This document shows positions 14,689 through 19,579 of a stretch of DNA of 19,579 nt, piece by piece; the stretch's first letter is position 1, and every line of letters starts with the position of its first letter. Made by a program: the position numbers and the translations under genes. Source of the DNA: an uncultured Eubacteriales bacterium (lineage in GTDB: Bacteria; Bacillota; Clostridia; Oscillospirales; Acutalibacteraceae); contig CAKUBN010000043.1 of the NCBI GenBank assembly GCA_934643185.1, positions 1-19,579 of the forward strand, in the 5' to 3' direction. The notes beneath the pieces are model-generated. The model saw only the letters and a list, made by a program, of their open reading frames with translations, did no database searches and was not told where the DNA came from.

Positions 14689-15576
14689 TTACTTTAACGG
14701 GCGGCCGACGGGCTCTAATGTGATGTGCCCGAGCTTGCCGCCGCGGTATTCGTCCAACACGTTCACGGCTGCGCGCTCGGTATCGATTTCGCCGCCGGAA
14801 ATGAGCATACCGCGCTTTCTGCCGATGCGCTCCAGAATTTCGTGACCCTTAAGTTCTTCTTCGGGACGAATATCCGTTTTATAGCGCGTGTTGACGGCTT
14901 CGGGATATAAGTCCTGCAAAAGCTCCAACAGGCGGTAAGAAAGTCCCTCAATGTCGAGAATTTCGTCGCGTACGGCACCGGTGAACGCCAAATGTTCGCC
15001 GACGACCGGATCTTCAAACTTCGGCCACAGCACACCCGGGGTATCGAGCAGCTCGAGACCCTTGCCAATCGTGAACCACTGGTTGCGGCGCGTCACGCCC
15101 GGTTTATCCTGCACGGCAGCTTTGCCTGCGTTGCCGCCCTTACAAAGGCGGTTGATGAGCGACGATTTTCCGACATTCGGCACACCGACGACCATGATGC
15201 GGATGGGTCTGCCCACCATGCCCTTGCGTTCCCACGCAGCAATCTGCTCACGCAGGATGTTTTTGATCTCCGGCAGCAGGCGGTTTAGGCCCTTGCCGGT
15301 CTTGCAGTCGATCGGGATGGCGACAGTTTTATGCTGTTTAAAATAATCCACCCACTCCGCCGTGCGGGCGGGATCTGCCATATCGGATTTATTCAGCAGC
15401 ACGATTTTGGGCTTATTGCCGATGATACTTTTCAGCACCGGGTTGCGGCTGCTGACGGGGATGCGGGCATCGATAAGCTCCGCAACAATATCCACAAGCT
15501 TTAGGCTGCTTTGGATGGCGCGGCGCGTTTTCGCCATGTGACCCGGAAACCACTGTACCGATTGTACTTCACTCAT
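14689..15576 (-). CDS. rbgA: Ribosome biogenesis GTPase RbgA (YlqF)
   Basis: RbgA is the GTPase that promotes late 50S maturation. The 295-aa product has the diagnostic circular permutation: G4 NKSD (62-65) precedes G1 GVPNVGKS (131-138), the G2 segment PGVT (159-162) and G3 DTPG (178-181). The N-terminal VQWFPGHMAKT motif and the C-terminal helical domain are present. The ATG follows AGAGAGGAT by 6 nt. It lies 29 nt after lepB and 19 nt before rnhB. Confidence 0.97.
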   Translation of the reverse strand: MSEVQSVQWFPGHMAKTRRAIQSSLKLVDIVAELIDARIPVSSRNPVLKSIIGNKPKIVLLNKSDMADPARTAEWVDYFKQHKTVAIPIDCKTGKGLNRLLPEIKNILREQIAAWERKGMVGRPIRIMVVGVPNVGKSSLINRLCKGGNAGKAAVQDKPGVTRRNQWFTIGKGLELLDTPGVLWPKFEDPVVGEHLAFTGAVRDEILDIEGLSYRLLELLQDLYPEAVNTRYKTDIRPEEELKGHEILERIGRKRGMLISGGEIDTERAAVNVLDEYRGGKLGHITLEPVGRPLK

Positions 15577-15605
15577 ACTGTATCCTCTCTGGGTATCTTG
15601 TTTTC

Positions 15606-16184
15606 TTAGTTATTCTCATTCGTTTTCACAAAACCGAAGCGATCGAACGGGTAAAGCTTGAACACGGCTTCGCCCATGATATGGCGCGTGTCGATCATGC
15701 CGATCTCCGCATAACGGCTGTCCCTTGATACGGTGCGGTTATCGCCCAAAACGAACACGCAGCCCTTCGGCACGGTCTGCGGGAACACGAGCGCTTCATA
15801 CCCGTCATACGGATGGAACGTGATGCCGTTTTCAATGCCGAACTGCGTTTCGTTCAGCGCTTCGCCATCGATATACACGGTGCCGGTGTCATAATCGATA
15901 TCGACCGTCTGCCCCTCCGTTGCGATGACGCGCTTGATGATGGGTTCCTCCAAAACGTTCGTGACAACGACCACGGTGCCCTGCTCTATGTCGTGCCCGA
16001 GGTTCGTGACAACGACCTTTTCGCCCTCTACAAAATTCGGCAGCATCGACTTGCCCGTGACGGTAACAACACGGAACAGGAACGTGAACACAAGGATGAC
16101 GGCCACAAGCGCAAAGACGATCTCCTCCAGCCATTCGTACATGGAGCGGACGCCTTTAGACGCGGTTTTGATGTTTTTTTCCAT
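15606..16184 (-). CDS. lepB: Signal peptidase I
   Basis: This membrane serine peptidase removes signal peptides from exported proteins. The 192-aa product is the short Gram-positive type with one N-terminal membrane segment (about residues 20-38, EIVFALVAVILVFTF). The catalytic Ser46 lies in TGKSMLPN just after the membrane segment, and the general-base Lys84 in IIKRVIA. The box GDNR (147-150) followed by SRDSR is present. The ATG at 16182-16184 has only a modest GGTGAAAG ribosome site. It lies downstream of a strong terminator after rplS; no convincing separate promoter is seen, so expression may come partly by read-through. Confidence 0.96.
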   Translation of the reverse strand: MEKNIKTASKGVRSMYEWLEEIVFALVAVILVFTFLFRVVTVTGKSMLPNFVEGEKVVVTNLGHDIEQGTVVVVTNVLEEPIIKRVIATEGQTVDIDYDTGTVYIDGEALNETQFGIENGITFHPYDGYEALVFPQTVPKGCVFVLGDNRTVSRDSRYAEIGMIDTRHIMGEAVFKLYPFDRFGFVKTNENN

Positions 16185-16234
16185 GCAGCTTTCACCAATT
16201 TCTGTTTTTACAGTGTATTATTTCTATATAAAGT

Positions 16235-16262
16235 AAAAAAGGGACAAAGCATTGCCCCTTTT
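16235..16262 (-). terminator. Intrinsic terminator after rplS
   Basis: On the minus strand AAAAGGGGCA (16253-16262) pairs with TGTCCCTTTT (16237-16246): 10 bp including one G-U, with a 6-nt loop. It continues into a run of U. It lies just after the rplS stop (16282) and before lepB, so it should end or attenuate the rplS transcript. The A-rich opposite flank could also let it work on the other strand. Confidence 0.8.
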
Positions 16263-16281
16263 ACTCCGTTTGCTATTCGAT

Positions 16282-16626
16282 TTAGCGAACCTGGCTCTTG
16301 ACCTTAGCAGCCTTACCGACGCGGTCACGCAGATAGTAGAGCTTTGCGCGGCGAACACGGCCCTTACGGACAACCGTGATGTTCTTTACGTTCGGGGAAT
16401 GCAGCGGGAATACACGCTCCACGCCTACGCCGTAGGAAACACGGCGAACCGTGAAGGTCTCGCCTACACCGGAACCCTTGCGGGCAATAACTGTGCCTTC
16501 GAACTGCTGAATTCTTTCACGCTCACCCTCGCGGATGTTTACGTCGATACGGATGGTATCGCCAACGTTGAACTCAGGTGCCTGCTCCTTAACGGAATCG
16601 GCAGCAATAAGCTTTAATGCGTCCAT
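16282..16626 (-). CDS. rplS: 50S ribosomal protein L19
   Basis: L19 lies at the subunit interface of the ribosome. The 114-aa product matches the family over its whole length: FNVGDTIRIDV, REGERERIQQFEGTVIARKG, TFTVRRVSYGVGVER, FPLHSPNV and the basic C-terminus KGRVRRAKLYYLRD. The ATG at 16624-16626 has a strong AGGAGGA site. It has its own promoter, a long structured leader and a terminator, so it is monocistronic or nearly so. The usual upstream partners rpsP, rimM and trmD are absent here; the upstream neighbours are the radical SAM pair. Confidence 0.98.
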   Translation of the reverse strand: MDALKLIAADSVKEQAPEFNVGDTIRIDVNIREGERERIQQFEGTVIARKGSGVGETFTVRRVSYGVGVERVFPLHSPNVKNITVVRKGRVRRAKLYYLRDRVGKAAKVKSQVR

Positions 16627-16761
16627 TTGATCTTCCTCCTGATAACTTTTTCAGACATTCATGCGGTACGCGCCGCAGAGGACTGTCCGCTTCAATGACG
16701 CGGTTTGCACCGTGCATTGATCCCCATTGGCAGCGTTTGAGGGCCAACGGATTTCAAATGC
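16627..16761 (-). promoter_or_regulatory. Structured 5' leader of rplS (candidate L19 leader)
   Basis: About 135 nt separate the predicted start from the rplS ATG and can fold. CCGTTGGC (16743-16750) pairs with GCCAATGG (16724-16731) over 8 bp including one G-U. TCAATG and CATTGA bracket a GGT/ACC-containing inner hairpin (about 16691-16721). GCGG and CCGC form a further hairpin nearer the SD. L19 leaders thought to be bound by L19 are known in Firmicutes. I cannot confirm that this matches that family's covariance model. Confidence 0.45.
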
Positions 16762-16767
16762 TTAAAT

Positions 16768-16796
16768 AGTTTATCACAACACGCGGAAAAAAGCAA
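16768..16796 (-). promoter_or_regulatory. Predicted promoter for rplS
   Basis: On the minus strand, -35 TTGCTT (16791-16796), a 17-bp spacer and -10 TAAACT (16768-16773) are seen, with TGA before the -10 giving an extended -10 TG. It lies downstream of the terminator that follows the DUF2344-type gene and upstream of the structured rplS leader. The start would be near 16761. Confidence 0.5.
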
Positions 16797-16830
16797 GTGT
16801 TTTTTACCGGAAACCCGCACAAAGATCGTG

Positions 16831-16855
16831 AAAAAATGCAGATAAACTGCGCATT
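16831..16855 (-). terminator. Probable terminator after the TIGR03936-type gene
   Basis: In the minus-strand transcript AATG(CG)CAG (16847-16855) pairs with CTGCATT (16835-16841) over 7 bp with a two-base bulge and a 5-nt loop. It is followed directly by six U (16831-16836). It lies 32 nt after the stop of the upstream gene and before the rplS promoter. The stem is short, so termination may be partial. Confidence 0.5.
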
Positions 16856-16886
16856 GTGCGAAAATCCGGCTGTGCTTTCCGCCGTT

Positions 16887-17540
16887 TTACTTGAATTCGC
16901 GGAACGCGCTGTCGAAAAGCCGCGTGCGCTCCACACGGACAAGCAGCTCGCGGGAAAGGAACTGCTCTGCGGCATCCACAAAGAGCGTCGGGTTGATGCC
17001 GCCCTGGTTGCCGGCGGGCAAACGCACGGTCATTTCAAGGCAGCCGGGCTTTTCTGCAAACGCCATGTTTTCAAAGTACGGCTTGATATCGACAAACTTT
17101 TCGCCCTTTTTGGAATGCTTTTTCATGATGATCTCGGGCTGTGCGAGCACACGCTGCATCTCGCCCTTTTCAAACGCCGGGTCTTCGCACTCCAGGCGCA
17201 GGATGTACTCCGCGTTTGCAACGTCGTTGCCCTTCATTTCGGGCTCCGTCACCGCCCACACACGGATATCGTGCGGCAGACCGGCGTTTAATTTTTCGAT
17301 GAGCTCCGGGTACGGCATGTCTTCGATGAGACGAATGTCCATTGATTCGTGACGGCCCTCAAAGCCGAGTGAAAGCGGTGCCGCAAATGTCAAAAACACG
17401 TGCGGATTAAAGCCCTCCGTATACCACAGCGGCAGCTTTGCTTTGTGGAACGCGCGGGACATACAGCGGTTTAAATCCAGGTGCGAAATGTACCGCGCCG
17501 TGCCGGTTTTGGAAAACCAGACTCTAACATCTTTTCTCAA
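16887..17540 (-). CDS. TIGR03936/DUF2344 radical-SAM-linked protein
   Basis: This 217-aa protein belongs to the DUF2344 (TIGR03936) family, found next to or fused with TIGR03960 radical SAM proteins; its function is unknown. Family hallmarks are VWFSKTGTARYISHLDL near the N-terminus and the PLWYTEGFNPHVF segment. A later acidic-basic region (KKHSKKGEKFVDIKPY) may contact a partner or substrate, which is inference. I start it at TTG (17538-17540), which has a near-perfect AAAGGAGGT site (17548-17556) eight bases upstream. A longer frame to 17618 lies inside the upstream gene and starts with a low-complexity Arg run. The chosen start overlaps the radical SAM stop by 17 nt, so the two are translated as a coupled pair. 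Confidence 0.88.
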   Translation of the reverse strand: MRKDVRVWFSKTGTARYISHLDLNRCMSRAFHKAKLPLWYTEGFNPHVFLTFAAPLSLGFEGRHESMDIRLIEDMPYPELIEKLNAGLPHDIRVWAVTEPEMKGNDVANAEYILRLECEDPAFEKGEMQRVLAQPEIIMKKHSKKGEKFVDIKPYFENMAFAEKPGCLEMTVRLPAGNQGGINPTLFVDAAEQFLSRELLVRVERTRLFDSAFREFK

Positions 17541-19371
17541 CGCAAAGACCTCCTTTAAAGCAGGCTGCACCGCAGGCAGAGCATTTTTCGCGGCAATTCG
17601 GCGTCGTCTGGGACGCATAGGCGCGCTTGCATTCCTCGATCAAAAATTCCTTTTTGATGCCGTAATCGAGGTGATCCCACGGGAAGACCTCGTCAAAGCT
17701 GCGCTGGCGGTTTGCATAGAACGCGGGGTCGATGCCGAGATCCTTAAAGACCTGCATCCACGCGTCGAAATCGAAGCAATCCGCCCAGCCGTCAAAGCGC
17801 ATGCCGCGCTTGTGGGCTTCCAAAATAACGGCGTTCAACTTACGGTCGCCGCGCGCGAACACGGCTTCAAGAAAGCTTGTCTCCGCGCCGTGGTAGTTCA
17901 CCGTAAGCTTGCGGGAGAATGTGGATTCGCGCAGAAGCTTCTGCTTTCTCTCGAGCTCTTCGATCGTGTCCTGCCCAAACCACTGGAACGGCGTGAACGG
18001 CTTCGGCACGAACGCCGCGGCGCTGACCGTAACGGCGACCCGCTTGCCCTTCTGGCGGTTTTCCGTCTCGTAGTACCAATCGATGACCTTCTGGCCGAGG
18101 CCCGGAATGCCCACAACGTCTTCGTCGGTTTCGGTCGGCAGGCCGATCATGAAATAGAGCTTCACCTTCGACCAGCCGTTGCTGAACGCGATCTGCACGG
18201 TACGCTTGAGTTCTTCTTCCGTGACGTTCTTATTGATAACGTCGCGCATGCGCTGCGTGCCGGCTTCCGGCGCGAACGTGAGGCCGCTTTTGCGCACGGA
18301 GGCGATTTTATCTGTCAGCTCCGTGGAGAAGTTATCGACACGCAGAGACGGCAGAGAAACGCTGACGCGCTCGTCCTCCGACCACGTGTGCAGCGTATCG
18401 AGCAGCTCGAAAAGCTTGCTGTAATCGCTGGTGCTGAGGGAAGAAAGGGAAATTTCATCGTAGCCGGTCGTCTCACAAAGGCGCTTTGCCTGGCGGTTGA
18501 TGGTCCCCACGCTCTTTTCGCGGAACGGGCGGTACAGGAAGCCCGCCTGGCAGAAGCGGCAGCCGCGAATGCAGCCGCGCAGCACTTCCACAACGGCGCG
18601 GTCGTGCACGATGTCGAGGAACGGCACGACGAAATTTTCCGGGAAATACATGTTGTCCACATCGTTGCAGACACGCTTGCGGATGGTCTTCGGCACGCCG
18701 GGATGCGGGGTGTACGCCTTCACGGTGCCGTCTTCGTTATATTCCACGTCGTAGAGCGACGGCACGTATACGCCTTCGATCTGCGCCGCTTCCATCAAGA
18801 ACTCCTGCTTTGTTTTGCCCTCTTTGCGGCACTTGCGGAACAGCTCGATGACCTCTAAGTCTACCTCTTCGCCGTCGCCGAGAAACAGAATGTCGAAGAA
18901 ATCCGCGATCGGCTCCGGGTTGCAGGCGCACGGGCCGCCGCCGACCACGATGTTTTTGAGCTCCGTGCGGTCACGGCTCAAAAGCGGCACGCCGGAAAGC
19001 TTTAACATGTTGAGAATGTTCGTGAAGCTCAGCTCGTATTGCAGCGTAAAGCCGATGAAATCGAACTCGCTGACGGGGTCGCCGCTCTCTAAACCGTAAA
19101 GCGGGATGTCGTTTTCGATCATCGCCTGCTCCATGTCGATCCACGGAGCGAACACGCGCTCGCACCAAATGTAATCAACGTTGTTGAAAATGGAATATAA
19201 GATCTTGATGCCGAGGTGCGACATGCCGATCTCATACGTATCCGGGAAGCAGAACGCGAAGCGCACGTCCACATCCTCTTTATTTTTGATGACCGAATTC
19301 AGCTCGCCGCCGACGTACCGTCCCGGCTTCTGCACCTTCGGCAGGATCTTGTCCAGTTTTTTATTCAGCAT
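17524..19371 (-). CDS. B12-binding-type radical SAM protein, TIGR03960 family
   Basis: The 615-aa protein has an N-terminal cobalamin-binding-like Rossmann region (about 35-190, with SHLGIKILY, FDFIGFTLQYELS and GGPCACNPEP). A radical SAM core follows, whose 4Fe-4S ligands are C267, C271 and C274 (CxxxCxxC in EVLRGCIRGCRFCQAG). Downstream, FAPEAGTQRMR and YFMIGLPTETDED are typical core segments. The C-terminus carries a second Cys cluster: C593, C597, C600, C604, C610 and C615. The family is widespread but I know of no established reaction; a methylation or other radical modification is plausible. The ATG at 19369-19371 follows AAAGG by 8 nt. Its own promoter is at 19415-19443, and the overlapping DUF2344-type partner follows immediately. 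Confidence 0.9.
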   Translation of the reverse strand: MLNKKLDKILPKVQKPGRYVGGELNSVIKNKEDVDVRFAFCFPDTYEIGMSHLGIKILYSIFNNVDYIWCERVFAPWIDMEQAMIENDIPLYGLESGDPVSEFDFIGFTLQYELSFTNILNMLKLSGVPLLSRDRTELKNIVVGGGPCACNPEPIADFFDILFLGDGEEVDLEVIELFRKCRKEGKTKQEFLMEAAQIEGVYVPSLYDVEYNEDGTVKAYTPHPGVPKTIRKRVCNDVDNMYFPENFVVPFLDIVHDRAVVEVLRGCIRGCRFCQAGFLYRPFREKSVGTINRQAKRLCETTGYDEISLSSLSTSDYSKLFELLDTLHTWSEDERVSVSLPSLRVDNFSTELTDKIASVRKSGLTFAPEAGTQRMRDVINKNVTEEELKRTVQIAFSNGWSKVKLYFMIGLPTETDEDVVGIPGLGQKVIDWYYETENRQKGKRVAVTVSAAAFVPKPFTPFQWFGQDTIEELERKQKLLRESTFSRKLTVNYHGAETSFLEAVFARGDRKLNAVILEAHKRGMRFDGWADCFDFDAWMQVFKDLGIDPAFYANRQRSFDEVFPWDHLDYGIKKEFLIEECKRAYASQTTPNCREKCSACGAACFKGGLCVEKRC

Positions 19372-19414
19372 AAAATTACCTTTCGTTTTGACCTTTGCAT
19401 AACTTATCTATTTT

Positions 19415-19443
19415 ATTATAACCGAACAGCGAGGGAATTTCAA
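19415..19443 (-). promoter_or_regulatory. Sigma-A promoter for the radical SAM pair
   Basis: On the minus strand, -35 TTGAAA (19438-19443), 17 bp and -10 TATAAT (19415-19420) are seen, so 11 of 12 consensus bases match. Transcription would start near 19408, leaving about 37 nt before the ATG. The -35 lies in the loop, and the spacer in one arm, of an inverted repeat at 19424-19463. Confidence 0.8.
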
Positions 19444-19463
19444 CACAAGTTCCCCCGCTGTTT
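19424..19463. repeat. Inverted repeat overlapping the radical SAM promoter
   Basis: Arm 19424-19437 pairs with 19450-19463 over 14 positions with one A/C mismatch and one terminal G-U, and a 12-nt loop. No long T-run follows on either strand. It could be the remnant terminator of an upstream gene now separated by the insertion element, or an operator; the sequence alone does not decide. Confidence 0.6.
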
Positions 19464-19511
19464 CAGAATTAAGTAAAATAAGATATAAACCGCCAAAACC
19501 AAAAGTGATAT

Positions 19512-19565
19512 GATACCTCTAAAGTAGACAGATTAAATATAAAAATCTGTTACTTTGGAGGTATT
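19512..19565 (+). promoter_or_regulatory. SD-sequestering stem-loop before the plus-strand ORF
   Basis: Positions 19513-19526 pair with 19551-19564 over 14 bp (one G-U). After a bulged G at 19527, positions 19528-19534 pair with 19544-19550 over 7 bp, closing a 9-nt loop (19535-19543). The GGAGG site (19557-19561) is inside the stem. A transcript entering from outside the element would hide its ribosome site, whereas one starting inside the left arm would not. Confidence 0.7.
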
Positions 19566-19569
19566 TTTC

Positions 19570-19579
19570 ATGCCAAAAT
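19570..19579 (+). CDS. First codons of a plus-strand ORF, probably IS orfA (truncated)
   Basis: The ATG at 19570-19572 lies 8 nt after a perfect GGAGG (19557-19561). Only Met-Pro-Lys and one further base are inside the window. The identity as a transposase subunit rests on the flanking sequence and not on protein evidence. Confidence 0.5.

Larger units (their letters stand above)
19511..19579 (+). mobile_element. Left end of a probable IS3-family insertion sequence (partial)
   Basis: The sequence opens TGATACC and carries AAAGTAGACAG, similar to terminal sequences I recall for IS3/IS150-type elements. About 50 bp further is a strongly SD-led ATG reading Met-Pro-Lys, the usual opening of their orfA transposase subunit. 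The 5' 54 bp fold into a 21-bp stem that buries the SD. The right end, the second ORF and any target duplication are outside the window. An ordinary plus-strand gene with a structured leader is the alternative. Confidence 0.45.

Noticed and set aside
16754..16981. 75-codon minus-strand ORF between rplS and the DUF2344-type gene
   Set aside because: It overlaps the rplS promoter, a terminator and the 3' end of a real gene, has no SD, and its Ser/Cys-rich sequence shows no family features.
19372..19400. GGTCAAA near the radical SAM start as a CtsR half-site
   Set aside because: Only one heptad is present; the second direct-repeat copy at 3-bp spacing is missing, and the site is not upstream of a clp gene.
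1..19579. CRISPR array, toxin-antitoxin pair, prophage or defence system
   Set aside because: No regularly spaced repeats, small paired ORFs or recognisable defence domains were seen; every complete gene belongs to a known core or conserved family.

Overview
The window looks like the chromosome of a moderately GC-rich Clostridia member, most likely Ruminococcaceae/Oscillospiraceae. That is inferred from the gene set (YerC and YqeM relatives, YsxC, RbgA, a tig-clpP-clpX-lon block, and a TIGR03960/TIGR03936 pair), strong AGGAGG-type Shine-Dalgarno (SD) sites, and consensus or extended -10 promoters. All complete genes lie on the minus strand, so transcription runs from high to low coordinates. 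Only the last bases, an apparent insertion-sequence end, point the other way.

From the right edge inward: 19511-19579 resembles the left end of an IS3-family element, with the first codons of its orfA and an SD buried in a 21-bp stem. Next comes a minus-strand promoter set inside a large inverted repeat. It drives a 615-aa B12-binding-type radical SAM protein and its overlapping TIGR03936 (DUF2344) partner, a conserved pair with no function I can name. A terminator follows, then a promoter and structured leader for rplS (ribosomal protein L19) and a strong terminator. After that is a compact housekeeping run: lepB (signal peptidase I), rbgA (50S assembly GTPase), rnhB (RNase HII), a YraN-family protein and an M19 dipeptidase.

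thrC has its own perfect-consensus promoter (TTGACA, 17 bp, TATAAT) inside the 3' end of the dipeptidase gene. It is followed one base later by a calcineurin-like phosphoesterase. A promoter with an extended -10 then opens the protein-quality-control block tig-clpP-clpX-lon, continuing into ysxC (ribosome-assembly GTPase) and lysA (last step of lysine synthesis). Perfect or near-perfect stem-loops without U-tracts sit between tig and clpP and between clpX and lon.

A further promoter starts yerC, a YqeM-like methyltransferase and hslO (redox chaperone Hsp33). The left edge carries tRNA-Val(UAC) and tRNA-Asp(GUC, cut by the window edge), behind their own promoter and a leader hairpin. The themes are protein synthesis, folding and turnover, plus two aspartate-family amino acid genes. 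No CRISPR array, toxin-antitoxin, prophage or defence locus is visible. No gene-free stretch exceeds 300 bases; the longest is 16627-16886, described in the feature list. The least-described parts are the radical SAM pair and the regulatory structures between genes.
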